Positions 17,847 through 27,810 of a DNA stretch of 64,000 nucleotides are shown one piece after another. The DNA comes from Chitinophagaceae bacterium (GTDB lineage: Bacteria > Bacteroidota > Bacteroidia > Chitinophagales > Chitinophagaceae): positions 45,177 to 109,176 of the forward strand of contig JAGXRG010000056.1 in NCBI GenBank assembly GCA_018335935.1. The letters run 5' to 3'. The stretch's first letter is position 1. Each line of letters begins with the position of its first letter. Position numbers and translations under genes: made by a program. The notes below the pieces were generated by a model. That model was not told the DNA's origin. It saw nothing but the letters and a program-made list of their open reading frames with translations, and made no database searches.

Positions 17847-18257
17847 ATGGCAAAACCATCAAAAGCACAAAACAGTGCAAAAGCAGCCGCTAAGAAAAGA
17901 ATTGTAAAAGTAGATGCTGCAGGCGAAGTAAGAATCAGTGCAACTTTCAACAACATCATTATTGCTTTCACTAACAAACAAGGACAAGTTATTTCTTGGA
18001 GTAGTGCTGGTAAAATGGGTTTTAGAGGTAGCAAGAAAAACACACCTTATGCTGCTCAAATGGCTGCTTCAGATGCAGCAAAAGTTGCATTAGATGCAGG
18101 TGTAAAAAGAGTTGAAGTATTTGTAAAAGGACCAGGATCTGGACGTGAAGGTGCTATAAGAAGCATATCTCAATCAGGTATTGATGTTATATCTATCAAA
18201 GATGTTACTCCAATGCCACATAACGGTTGTCGTCCTCCAAAAGCAAGAAGAGTATAG
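17847..18257 (+). CDS. rpsK: 30S ribosomal protein S11
   Basis: 136 residues. The N-terminal 20 residues are a Lys/Ala-rich extension; the core has [52 protein letters not shown] and the end [18 protein letters not shown], all classic S11. It forms part of the 30S platform near the E site. A 128-bp leader separates it from rpsM, long for a ribosomal operon. Confidence 0.98.
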   Translation: MAKPSKAQNSAKAAAKKRIVKVDAAGEVRISATFNNIIIAFTNKQGQVISWSSAGKMGFRGSKKNTPYAAQMAASDAAKVALDAGVKRVEVFVKGPGSGREGAIRSISQSGIDVISIKDVTPMPHNGCRPPKARRV

Positions 18258-18262
18258 CAAAT

Positions 18263-18294
18263 AATTCAGAATTGTAAATTCATAATTCTGAATT
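18263..18294 (+). repeat. 11-bp inverted repeat in the rpsK-rpsD spacer
   Basis: AATTCAGAATT (18263-18273) and AATTCTGAATT (18284-18294) form a perfect 11-bp stem with a 10-base loop that itself contains AAATTCAT. The words are like those in spacers at 22005 and 34098. Confidence 0.8.
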
Positions 18295-18401
18295 CAAATA
18301 TTTATTGGTTTTCATTTAATAAAGGTTGCCCGATTTATTTTTTACGATTTTTAACCGATCGACGCAACGAATTCTAAAAAAATCGAAATGAAAAAAACAC
18401 T

Positions 18402-19007
18402 ATGGCAAGGTACACAGGTCCTAAGACCAAAATCTCTCGTATTTTCGGAGAGCCTATTTTAGGCAATGGAAAATGGTTGACTAAAAACAGCAACCCTCCA
18501 GGGCAGCATGGAGCTGCAAGAAAACGTAAACAATTAGGTGAATACGCACTTCAGTTACGTGAAAAACAAAAAGCTAAATACACTTATGGCCTTTTAGAAC
18601 GTCAATTCCGTAAAACTTTCGGTGAAGCTTCAAAAATGAGTGGTGTAAAAGGTGAAAATCTTATTAAACTACTTGAAGCAAGATTAGACAACACCATTTT
18701 TAGAATGGGTTTAGTTGCTAGCAGACCAGAAGCAAGACAATTAGTAAGCCACAAACACATTACTATTAATGGTGAAGTTTGTAATATTCCTTCTTACTCA
18801 TGTAAGCCAGGAGATATTATAGGTTATGCCCCTAAAAGTGTTGAAAGCAATACTATTCTTGCTAAAGTAAAAGGAAAAAATCCTAAGTTTAGTTGGGTAG
18901 ATTGGAATGAAAATGAAAAGAAAGGAACTTTTATCACATACCCAGAAAGAGAACATGTTCCAGAAAACATTAAAGAGCAGTTAATTGTTGAGTTGTATTC
19001 TAAATAA
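18402..19007 (+). CDS. rpsD: 30S ribosomal protein S4
   Basis: 201 residues. MARYTGPKTKISRIFGEPIL, the PPGQHGAARKRKQLGEYALQ motif and the S4 RNA-binding domain (LEARLDNTIFRMGLVASRPE, then ARQLVSHKHITINGEV) identify it. It has no N-terminal zinc cysteines, so this is the C-minus form. S4 nucleates 30S assembly and in other bacteria represses its own operon; no S4 target can be read with confidence here. Confidence 0.98.
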   Translation: MARYTGPKTKISRIFGEPILGNGKWLTKNSNPPGQHGAARKRKQLGEYALQLREKQKAKYTYGLLERQFRKTFGEASKMSGVKGENLIKLLEARLDNTIFRMGLVASRPEARQLVSHKHITINGEVCNIPSYSCKPGDIIGYAPKSVESNTILAKVKGKNPKFSWVDWNENEKKGTFITYPEREHVPENIKEQLIVELYSK

Positions 19008-19090
19008 TCCAATTCTAATCATTAACATTTCATCATAACAATTATTCATCATCACTTCATATAAAATTGAAGTAAAAAAGGAAATATAAA

Positions 19091-20092
19091 ATGGCAATTT
19101 TAAACTTCCAAAAGCCCGACAAAATTGTTTTACAAAAAGCAAACGACTTTGAAGGATTATTTGAGTTTCGTCCGTTAGAACCAGGATATGGTTTAACAAT
19201 AGGTAATGCTCTTAGAAGAGTATTATTAAGTAGCCTTGAAGGTTATGCAATTATTGGTGTAAAAATAGAAGGTGTAGACCACGAATTTGCAACCATGAAA
19301 GGTATTACCGAAGACGTTACAGAATTAATATTAAATTTAAAACAAGTACGTTTTAAAAAAACAGTTGATACTGATATTCATGCTGAAAAAATTAGTCTTT
19401 CTGTAAAAGGAATAACTGAATTAACTGCAGGAAAATTAGGTGAACAAACAGCAAGTTTTACTGTGATGAATCCTGAATTAGTACTTTGTACTATGGACAG
19501 CACAGCAAAATTAGACATTGAATTAACAATTGCACGTGGTCGTGGTTATGTTCCTAGTGAAGAGAACAAACCAAAAGATACAGCATTTGGTTATATTGCT
19601 ATTGATTCTATACACACTCCAATTAAGAATGTAAAATATTCTATTGAGCATTATCGTGTAGAGCAAAAAACAGACTTCGAAAAATTAATTTTAGAAGTGA
19701 TTACTGATGGAACTATTCATCCTGAAGATGCAGTAAAACAAGCTTCTCGTATTTTGATTCAACACTTAATGATCATCACTGATGAAAACATTACTTTCGA
19801 TACTAAAGAAGATAAGAAAGAAGATGTAGTAGATGAACAAGTATTACAATTACGTAAAGTATTAAAAACTCCATTAGAAGATTTAGATCTTTCAGTACGT
19901 GCATTCAATTGCTTAAAAGCTGCAAAAATTAATAGCTTAAGCGAATTAGTACAATACGAACAAGAAGATTTAATGAAATTCAGAAACTTCGGTCAAAAAT
20001 CATTGAGCGAAATTGAACAAGTTTTAAACGAAAGAGGTTTAGGATTTGGAATGGATTTAATGAAAATGGGTTTAGATAATATTGATAACTAG
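19091..20092 (+). CDS. rpoA: DNA-directed RNA polymerase alpha subunit
   Basis: 333 residues. The N-terminal domain (about 1-235) has FRPLEPGYGLTIGNALRRVL and LSSLEGYAI, needed for dimerisation and beta/beta' binding. A linker leads to the C-terminal domain (about 260-325) with LEDLDLSVRAFNCLKAAKI and FRNFGQKSLSEI, which binds promoter DNA and activators. Complete and of normal length, between rpsD and rplQ. Confidence 0.98.
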   Translation: MAILNFQKPDKIVLQKANDFEGLFEFRPLEPGYGLTIGNALRRVLLSSLEGYAIIGVKIEGVDHEFATMKGITEDVTELILNLKQVRFKKTVDTDIHAEKISLSVKGITELTAGKLGEQTASFTVMNPELVLCTMDSTAKLDIELTIARGRGYVPSEENKPKDTAFGYIAIDSIHTPIKNVKYSIEHYRVEQKTDFEKLILEVITDGTIHPEDAVKQASRILIQHLMIITDENITFDTKEDKKEDVVDEQVLQLRKVLKTPLEDLDLSVRAFNCLKAAKINSLSELVQYEQEDLMKFRNFGQKSLSEIEQVLNERGLGFGMDLMKMGLDNIDN

Positions 20093-20158
20093 TACTAAGA
20101 TTTTAGTAGCTAGTAGTTAGTATTTTAATAATAATTAATCACGTGTTTAACAACACAA

Positions 20159-20187
20159 CACTTGTAAATCCTGACACGGTACAAGTG
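20159..20187 (+). promoter_or_regulatory. Leader hairpin before rplQ
   Basis: CACTTGTA (20159-20166) pairs with TACAAGTG (20180-20187) around a 13-base loop, ending 16 bases before the rplQ ATG. It is the only GC-containing structure in an otherwise AT-rich 111-bp leader. A control role is an inference. Confidence 0.4.
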
Positions 20188-20203
20188 CAAAAACTTAAAA
20201 GTT

Positions 20204-20737
20204 ATGCGTCACGGAGACAAAATCAACAATTTGGGTAGAAAGAAAGCCCACAGAGAAGCCTTACTAAGCAATCTTGCAATTTCTTTAATCAATCACAAAA
20301 GAATCGTTACTACTTTAGCTAAAGCTAAAGCATTACGTACTTATGTTGAACCATTATTGACTAAAACTAAAAAAGCTGATACTAAAGAAGCTATTAGTCA
20401 TCAACATAGAATTGTGTTTAGTTATTTGCAAAATAAAGAAGCAGTTAAAGAATTATTTACTGTAGTTGCTCCAAAAATTGCTAGCAGACCAGGTGGATAT
20501 ACTAGAATTATTAGATTAGGTATCAGACCAGGTGATAATGCAGAAAAAGCAATGATTGAATTAGTTGACTTTAATGAAATTTATGGTAAGCATATTGTTG
20601 CTGCAACTGCAGAAACTGCTGAGCCTGTTAAGAAAACTCGTAGAGCAGGTAAAAAGAAAGCTGATGCAACTGTTGAAGCTACTGAAACAACTGCTACCAC
20701 AGAAGAAACAAAAACTGAAGAAACTTCAGCTGAATAA
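20204..20737 (+). CDS. rplQ: 50S ribosomal protein L17 with long C-terminal tail
   Basis: 177 residues. [27 protein letters not shown]-like [17 protein letters not shown] and [20 protein letters not shown] are the L17 core (about 1-125), at the polypeptide exit side of the 50S subunit. The last 50 residues are a Lys-then-Thr/Glu-rich, low-complexity tail ([20 protein letters not shown] and on), common in Bacteroidota L17. It ends the operon at a strong terminator (20754-20786). Confidence 0.97.
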   Translation: MRHGDKINNLGRKKAHREALLSNLAISLINHKRIVTTLAKAKALRTYVEPLLTKTKKADTKEAISHQHRIVFSYLQNKEAVKELFTVVAPKIASRPGGYTRIIRLGIRPGDNAEKAMIELVDFNEIYGKHIVAATAETAEPVKKTRRAGKKKADATVEATETTATTEETKTEETSAE

Positions 20738-20753
20738 TAAAAGTTCTTTCTAT

Positions 20754-20786
20754 AAAAAAAGCCCAAACAATTGTTTGGGCTTTTTT
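20754..20786. terminator. Bidirectional terminator between rplQ and the thiolase gene
   Basis: GCCCAAACAA (20761-20770) and TTGTTTGGGC (20771-20780) are exactly complementary, with A7 before and T6 after, so the structure works on both strands. It ends the ribosomal operon and the convergent thiolase transcript. Confidence 0.93.
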
Positions 20787-20810
20787 ATGCTATTTATTTT
20801 GTGACTGAGT

Positions 20811-22004
20811 TTATAATCCTTCATAAACAATTGCAGCACCTTGCCCCACTCCTACACACATAGTTGCTAAACCAAATTTAGCTTGTTTTCTTTTCATTTC
20901 ATGCAATAAAGTTGTAGAGATTCTTGCACCACTAGCACCTAAAGGATGACCAATGGCAATACTTCCGCCATTAACATTAATCTTACTAGCATCTAGTTCT
21001 AAATCTTGAATACAAGCCAAAGATTGTGAAGCAAAAGCCTCATTAAGTTCTATTAAATCAATTTGGTTTTTAGTTAAACCGGCTCTTTGTAATGCCTTTT
21101 GAGTGGCTGGTACTGGTCCAATTCCCATAATTGCAGGATCTACACCTGCAATGGACATACTTACAATACGAGCCATGGGTTTTAAATTGAACAATTTTAC
21201 TGCTTCTTCACTTGCTAATAGTAATGCTGAAGCACCATCATTTATACCACTGCTATTTCCAGCAGTTACAGTTCCATCTTTTATGAAAGCTGGTTTTAAA
21301 GTTGCTAGTTTTTCAATTGATGTTTTACGTGGATGCTCATCTTCATTAAATTGTATCGAACATTTACTTTCAATGATTTCAACAGGAACAATTTCTTCTT
21401 TCCATTTATTAGCAGTTACTGCTTTAAAATATTTATCCTGACTTTGAGCAGCAAATTCATCTTGAGCTTCACGAGAAATATTCCATTGCTTAGCCACATT
21501 TTCAGCAGTTTCGCCCATTGCAAATGGATGATGCAATTCACTTAATTTTTTATTGATGAAACGCCAGCCCATTGTGGTATCATAAGTTTCTACTTTTCTA
21601 CCAAAGGCTTCATCGGCTTTACTTGTTACAAAAGGTGCACGACTCATACTTTCTACTCCACCAGCAATATAAAACATGCCTTCATTACACATAATGGATC
21701 TTGCAGCATCCATTATACTTTGTAAGCCACTTGCACATAATCTGTTTACAGTATTACCTCCAACTGTTATTGGCAAACCTGCTAATAAAGCAGCCATTCT
21801 GGCTACATTTCTATTATCTTCTCCTGCTTGGTTTGCTGCACCTGCAATAACATCTTCAATTAGATTTACATCAATTGTGGGGTTTCTTTCTATCAATGAT
21901 TTGATGACATGTGCTAATAAATCATCTGGTCTTGTCTTTGCTAATTTTCCTCCATATTTTCCAATAGGAGTTCTTACTGCATCAATTACATAACAAGGTT
22001 TCAT
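20811..22004 (-). CDS. Thiolase (acetyl-CoA C-acyltransferase family)
   Basis: 397 residues. Cys90 in NRLCASGLQS is the acyl-binding nucleophile; His353 in GHPLGASG and Cys383 in CVGVGQG complete the site. Length and motifs fit the degradative thiolase/acetyl-CoA acetyltransferase family. The stretch LHHPFAMGETAENVAKQW recalls 3-oxoadipyl-CoA thiolases, but no ring-cleavage genes are nearby, so a fatty-acid or acetoacetyl-CoA role is as likely. It follows an SDR gene by 40 bp on the same strand. Confidence 0.92.
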   Translation of the reverse strand: MKPCYVIDAVRTPIGKYGGKLAKTRPDDLLAHVIKSLIERNPTIDVNLIEDVIAGAANQAGEDNRNVARMAALLAGLPITVGGNTVNRLCASGLQSIMDAARSIMCNEGMFYIAGGVESMSRAPFVTSKADEAFGRKVETYDTTMGWRFINKKLSELHHPFAMGETAENVAKQWNISREAQDEFAAQSQDKYFKAVTANKWKEEIVPVEIIESKCSIQFNEDEHPRKTSIEKLATLKPAFIKDGTVTAGNSSGINDGASALLLASEEAVKLFNLKPMARIVSMSIAGVDPAIMGIGPVPATQKALQRAGLTKNQIDLIELNEAFASQSLACIQDLELDASKINVNGGSIAIGHPLGASGARISTTLLHEMKRKQAKFGLATMCVGVGQGAAIVYEGL

Positions 22005-22044
22005 ATATAATTATGAATTATAAATTAAGAATTATGAATAATGT
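22005..22044 (-). repeat. Self-similar AT-rich spacer (TAATTATGAATT words)
   Basis: The whole spacer between SDR and thiolase is built from imperfect copies of AATTATGAATT, AATTAAGAATT and TATGAATAA. It can fold on itself. Similar words fill spacers at 34098 and 11325. Confidence 0.65.
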
Positions 22045-22860
22045 TTAAATAAATAAATCTTGATACAATTTTGCACCTGGCACTACACTATATTTTTCTA
22101 AATCTGTAATCCCTTCTTTTGCCAATACTTCTTCATCAATAAAAGTGTTTCCAGAATAAGTCAATCTTTCTTTAGTAACAATATACAAAACAGCATCAGC
22201 AAGAATATCCGGAGTTCTACTCATATTGGCTAACATTTCACCACCTAATAAATTTCTTACAGCAGCTGTATCAATGGTGGTTTTAGGCCATAAAGCATTG
22301 CTAGAAATTCCATCATTTTTAAATTCTTCTGCCCAACCTATTGCCATCATACTCATGCAAAATTTACTCATGGTATAAGCAACATGTGGCCCCAACCACC
22401 TTGGCACCATGTTAATAGGAGGAGATAATGTAATGATGTGAGCATTACTACTTTTCTTAAGATGAGGAAGACAAGCTTGTGCCACTAAAAAAGTGCCTCT
22501 AACATTTATATCATGAATTAAATCGAATCTTTTAGATTCTGTTCTTAATGTATCGGTTAATTGAATTGCAGAAGCATTATTGATTAAAATATCAATTCCA
22601 CCAAAGGTTTCAACAGTTTTTTCGACTGCAGCTTTTATTTGTTCTTCATTTCTAATATCAACTTGAACAGCAAGTGCTTTACTACCTAAAGCTTCAATTT
22701 CTTTTGCAACAGAAAATATTGTTCCCCCAAGTTTTGGATTTTCTTCAATACTTTTTGCAGCAATAACAATATTTGCACCTTGTTCAGCTAGTTTTAAAGC
22801 AATAGCTCTACCAATTCCTCTACTTCCTCCTGTAATAAAAACAGTTTTGTTTTGTAACAT
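22045..22860 (-). CDS. Short-chain dehydrogenase/reductase, HSDL2-like
   Basis: 271 residues from the ATG at 22860; an ATG at 22887 lies in the ABC gene's last codons and only adds a poor leader. TGGSRGIG near the start is the NAD(P) loop, NNAS follows at about 90, and YTMSK is the catalytic Tyr/Lys pair. LSPPINMVPRW and WAEEFKNDGISSNALWP resemble the hydroxysteroid dehydrogenase-like 2 group, found with lipid metabolism. The thiolase gene downstream supports a lipid-related function, but the substrate is unknown. Confidence 0.88.
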   Translation of the reverse strand: MLQNKTVFITGGSRGIGRAIALKLAEQGANIVIAAKSIEENPKLGGTIFSVAKEIEALGSKALAVQVDIRNEEQIKAAVEKTVETFGGIDILINNASAIQLTDTLRTESKRFDLIHDINVRGTFLVAQACLPHLKKSSNAHIITLSPPINMVPRWLGPHVAYTMSKFCMSMMAIGWAEEFKNDGISSNALWPKTTIDTAAVRNLLGGEMLANMSRTPDILADAVLYIVTKERLTYSGNTFIDEEVLAKEGITDLEKYSVVPGAKLYQDLFI

Positions 22861-22874
22861 ATTATTGATTTTTT

Positions 22875-23627
22875 TTATTGAAACCATTGAAAGATATCAG
22901 TGGAAGTTAGCTTTTCTTTTTCTTTTGCCTGTAAATCTTTTATAATTTTCCCTTGATGCATTTGAATGATTCTATTGCCAAATGTAGTGGCTTCTTTTAA
23001 ATTATGTGTAACCAGAATGGCTGTAAGCTGTAATTTGGAAATTAAATGATTTGCTGTATCCATTACAATGTTTGCACTTTTAGGGTCTAATGCTGCAGTT
23101 GGTTCATCTAATAGGAAAATAGACGACTCATCAAATACACTCATCAATAATGTGATGGCTTGTCGTTGCCCACCAGATAAACTTCCCACAGGTTGATGAA
23201 TTTTATTTTCTAAACCCATTTTTAAGGTAGCTAAATGTTCTTTAACTTTTGCTACAAACTCATGATTAATTCCAACCTTTATATTTTTAGATTGTGTTCT
23301 GATGGCTGCTAATCTAAAATTATCTAATATAGATAAGTCTGGAGCTGTTCCTACCAAAGGGTTTTGAAAGATTCGTGATATCCATTGTGTTCTTTGATAA
23401 TCTTTTAATGCAGTAACATCTTTATCTTTATTAAAAATTATTACACCAGAATCAACAAGAATATTTCCTGCAATACAATTTAATAAAGTAGATTTTCCAC
23501 TTCCATTAGAACCTACAACAACTAGAAATTCTTTGGGGTTAATTGATAATGAAAGCTGTTGAATAGCATTATTTTCAGTGGCCTGACCCTTGTTAAAAGT
23601 TTTATTAATGCTATTGATTTGAATCAT
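22875..23627 (-). CDS. ABC transporter ATP-binding protein
   Basis: 250 residues with a complete nucleotide-binding domain: Walker A GSNGSGKST (about 39-47), signature SGGQRQ, Walker B FLLDEPTAALDP and the switch LVTHN. It starts 3 bp after the permease stop, so the two make one importer. The pair fits the family often annotated as a tryptophan/tyrosine or other amino-acid-like transport system with PhnK-type ATPase. The usual lipoprotein substrate-binding gene is not adjacent. Confidence 0.92.
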   Translation of the reverse strand: MIQINSINKTFNKGQATENNAIQQLSLSINPKEFLVVVGSNGSGKSTLLNCIAGNILVDSGVIIFNKDKDVTALKDYQRTQWISRIFQNPLVGTAPDLSILDNFRLAAIRTQSKNIKVGINHEFVAKVKEHLATLKMGLENKIHQPVGSLSGGQRQAITLLMSVFDESSIFLLDEPTAALDPKSANIVMDTANHLISKLQLTAILVTHNLKEATTFGNRIIQMHQGKIIKDLQAKEKEKLTSTDIFQWFQ

Positions 23628-23630
23628 GTA

Positions 23631-24491
23631 TTAAGCAATTTTTCTGAATCGTGTAATGCCTACAATTAATAATACAAAACTTGCTGTAATTAGTTTTAAT
23701 AAATTTGGATTTACACCAATAGATAATGTAAATGCTAAAACTAATTGAAATAATATACTACTTACAACAACTAAAATAATTTGCCAAACAATTGAGTTGA
23801 GTTGTAATAATTTTTGTAAAGCGTCTGCAATTAATACTGAACCTAAGCCTGTAATTACAATTCCAATACCCATATTAATATCAGCAAAAGCTTGGTATTG
23901 TGCTACTAAAAATCCAGAAAAAGCTGTTAATGCATTGGCAATTGCTAAGCCATAAATTTTCATTTTATCATCATCAACACCAAAAGCTCTAACCATTTTT
24001 GCATTGTTTCCTGTTGCTCTCATGGCTATTCCAAAATCTGTTTTTAATAAATAGGTTAGCAGTATAATTAAAATTAAAATTACACTTAATACCAGCACAA
24101 GATTATTATAAATTTGATTTTCAAATATTGAAATTGAAAAAATATTCTTCGTATTGATTAAGGGTTGATTTGATCTTCCTAAAATGATTAAGTTAATAGA
24201 ATACAATGCAGTCATAGTAAGTATTCCAGCCAATAGTGCATCTATTTTGAATTTAGTATGAATGAAAGCAGTAATACTACCAGCAACAGCACCAACAAAA
24301 AAAACAATAGGAATTATAAAAAAGAATGAAACATTATTCAATAATAAAATAGAAGTAATTACTGCTCCTAAAGTATAACTGCCATCTGTAGTTATATCTG
24401 GAATATTGAAGATTTTCATGCTCATGTAAATACCCAAACCCATTACAGATAAGCACAAACCCAGAATAATTGCAGTGATAAAAAAATCCAT
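23631..24491 (-). CDS. ABC transporter permease (branched-chain amino-acid type, BPD_transp_2)
   Basis: 286 residues from the ATG at 24491; a GTG 15 bp earlier is also possible. There are about eight to nine membrane helices. IPDITTDGSYTLGAVITSIL and the later AMRATGNNAKMVRAFGVDD are diagnostic of the LivH-like permeases that work with COG1101-type ATPases. It partners the ATPase just downstream. The gene follows gyrB by about 35 bp, an odd partnership that may only reflect gene packing. Confidence 0.88.
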   Translation of the reverse strand: MDFFITAIILGLCLSVMGLGIYMSMKIFNIPDITTDGSYTLGAVITSILLLNNVSFFFIIPIVFFVGAVAGSITAFIHTKFKIDALLAGILTMTALYSINLIILGRSNQPLINTKNIFSISIFENQIYNNLVLVLSVILILIILLTYLLKTDFGIAMRATGNNAKMVRAFGVDDDKMKIYGLAIANALTAFSGFLVAQYQAFADINMGIGIVITGLGSVLIADALQKLLQLNSIVWQIILVVVSSILFQLVLAFTLSIGVNPNLLKLITASFVLLIVGITRFRKIA

Positions 24492-24525
24492 AAAATGATT
24501 TATCACAAGAATATGTTAGTTGATG

Positions 24526-26532
<2,007 letters not shown>

Positions 26533-26601
26533 TTATTGAGATAGTGGCGAAGATAAGGGAACAATGGCTGTAAAAGAGACTAAAAAGGGCTTATTTATAC
26601 A

Positions 26602-26635
26602 CAAAAAAATTCCTACAAAATTGTAGGAATTTTTA
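26602..26635 (-). terminator. Intrinsic terminator after the THX gene
   Basis: ATTCCTACAA (26609-26618) pairs with TTGTAGGAAT (26621-26630). On the minus strand the stem is followed by a seven-T tract (26609-26603 read in reverse). It lies 24 bp after the THX stop. Confidence 0.85.
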
Positions 26636-26653
26636 AAAAGATTTTTATTAAAA

Positions 26654-26851
26654 CTAAGCTTCTGAATCTTCAGATTTAGTAGCTTTTTTAGTGCTTTTTT
26701 TTGCTGCTTTTTTTGGAGCTTTTTCCTCTGTTACAACTGTTTCTTTTGCTGCTGGTGCAACATGTTTACTTACAGTTTTCTTTGGTCTGCTCTTGCCAAA
26801 AGAACCTTGAAATCTTTTTCCTTTAGCTGTTTTTTTATCCCCTCTTCCCAT
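26654..26851 (-). CDS. 30S ribosomal protein THX
   Basis: 65 residues. MGRGDKKTAKGKRFQGSFGK followed by SRPKK is the Thx signature, a small basic peptide that sits in a cavity of the 30S head. The second half is an Ala/Lys/Glu-rich tail (KAAKKSTKKATK) longer than the compact Thermus protein. It has its own terminator and is flanked by HU upstream and gyrB downstream. Confidence 0.9.
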   Translation of the reverse strand: MGRGDKKTAKGKRFQGSFGKSRPKKTVSKHVAPAAKETVVTEEKAPKKAAKKSTKKATKSEDSEA

Positions 26852-26888
26852 TTGATGTATTTTAATTGTGATTGTTGGTTGCGAAAAT

Positions 26889-26923
26889 AAAAAAATCCTT
26901 CCGATTTCAAGAAGGATTTTTTT
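26889..26923 (-). terminator. Intrinsic terminator after the HU gene
   Basis: AAAAATCCTTC (26891-26901) pairs with GAAGGATTTTT (26911-26921). On the minus strand the stem runs into a T-tract. It lies 20 bp after the HU stop. Confidence 0.87.
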
Positions 26924-26940
26924 AAAGTTTTTTGAATTGC

Positions 26941-27210
26941 TTAGATTTTAGAGCTTAATTCTTTACCTGCTTTAAACTTAGCCACTTTTTTAGCTTTGAT
27001 TTTGATTGTAGCACCAGTTTGTGGGTTACGACCAGTACGAGCAGCTCTTTTAGAAACTGAGAAAGTACCAAAACCTACTAAGGTTAATTTACCACCAGCT
27101 TTTAAAGTTTTTTGTACAGCATTAGTAAAAGAATCGATAGCAGCGTTAGCTTGAGTTTTTGTTAAACCTGCATCATCAGCAATTTTTGCAATTAATTCAG
27201 CTTTGTTCAT
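26941..27210 (-). CDS. HU family DNA-binding protein
   Basis: 89 residues. MNKAELIAKIADDAGLTKTQ, the LVGFGTFSVSKRAARTGRNPQ arm motif (central GRNPQTG at about 60-66) and a basic end identify HU/IHF. It bends and packs DNA as a dimer. It has its own exact promoter box and terminator, so it is a single-gene unit with probably strong expression. Confidence 0.96.
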   Translation of the reverse strand: MNKAELIAKIADDAGLTKTQANAAIDSFTNAVQKTLKAGGKLTLVGFGTFSVSKRAARTGRNPQTGATIKIKAKKVAKFKAGKELSSKI

Positions 27211-27242
27211 ACGTGATTTTTTTATTAGTTAATTAACAATGA

Positions 27243-27272
27243 CAAATATATATGCTTTAACATATTTACAAA
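27243..27272 (-). promoter_or_regulatory. Promoter of the HU gene
   Basis: On the minus strand TTTG (27272-27269) and TATATTTG (27250-27243) are separated by 18 bp, matching the Bacteroidota promoter. The HU ATG is 33 bp downstream. Confidence 0.65.
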
Positions 27273-27499
27273 TTAAATTTAAACAACAAAAATGAAATAA
27301 AATTAATGAAAGCCTTATTCAACAAGGTTTACATTATAAAATTGAAGTTGTAATTTACTTACAAAATCAAACTTAATCTTCCGAAACCCTTATCTACAAA
27401 GCATTTGGGAAATATAAGACCTGAAACTTAAGCTATCAAAGGATTTGAGTTAGTTGTAGTATAATTTGGATGAATGGCGAACAGAAAATCTTTCCACAG
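27273..27499. other. Non-coding gap upstream of HU
   Basis: No frame here looks coding. Two small hairpins are possible (CCTT..AAGG at about 27312 and TGTAA..TTACA near 27346). TTATCTACA near 27391 is one base off a DnaA box, but no cluster exists. I see no tRNA or known RNA fold. Confidence 0.5.
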
Positions 27500-27805
27500 T
27501 TAATGCACAATTTTCATTAAGGATCTAAAACCTATCATTTTATCACCAAAAAGTTGTATACCATCGAGCCTTAATTTAGGAGCATACATTTCAATATATT
27601 GATTGTATTGTGCTTTAGAATCGCAATAATATTGAATGGCATAAGTTGGACCTTCTTCTTCATCAATATCCATTAACCGAACCATTTGATATTTTGTAAA
27701 ACAACCTGTTGCCATAACATCTGCAAGATGTTTTTCTTGCATCCATTTCACCCAATCTTCATGAATACTCCATTGCAATTTTATGGTAACATTATAAATA
27801 AACAT
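27500..27805 (-). CDS. DUF4286 family protein
   Basis: 101 residues. MFIYNVTIKLQWSIHEDWVKW at the start and YAIQYYCDSKAQYNQYIEMY in the middle match DUF4286, a small cytoplasmic ferredoxin-like-fold family of unknown function spread through Bacteroidota. It starts 5 bp after hisS, so it is co-transcribed with it. Confidence 0.82.
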   Translation of the reverse strand: MFIYNVTIKLQWSIHEDWVKWMQEKHLADVMATGCFTKYQMVRLMDIDEEEGPTYAIQYYCDSKAQYNQYIEMYAPKLRLDGIQLFGDKMIGFRSLMKIVH

Positions 27806-27810
27806 ATCGT

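Noticed and set aside
27390..27499. DnaA boxes or an origin upstream of HU
   Set aside because: Only one near match (TTATCTACA) and one weaker site; no cluster, no dnaA or AT-rich unwinding array.
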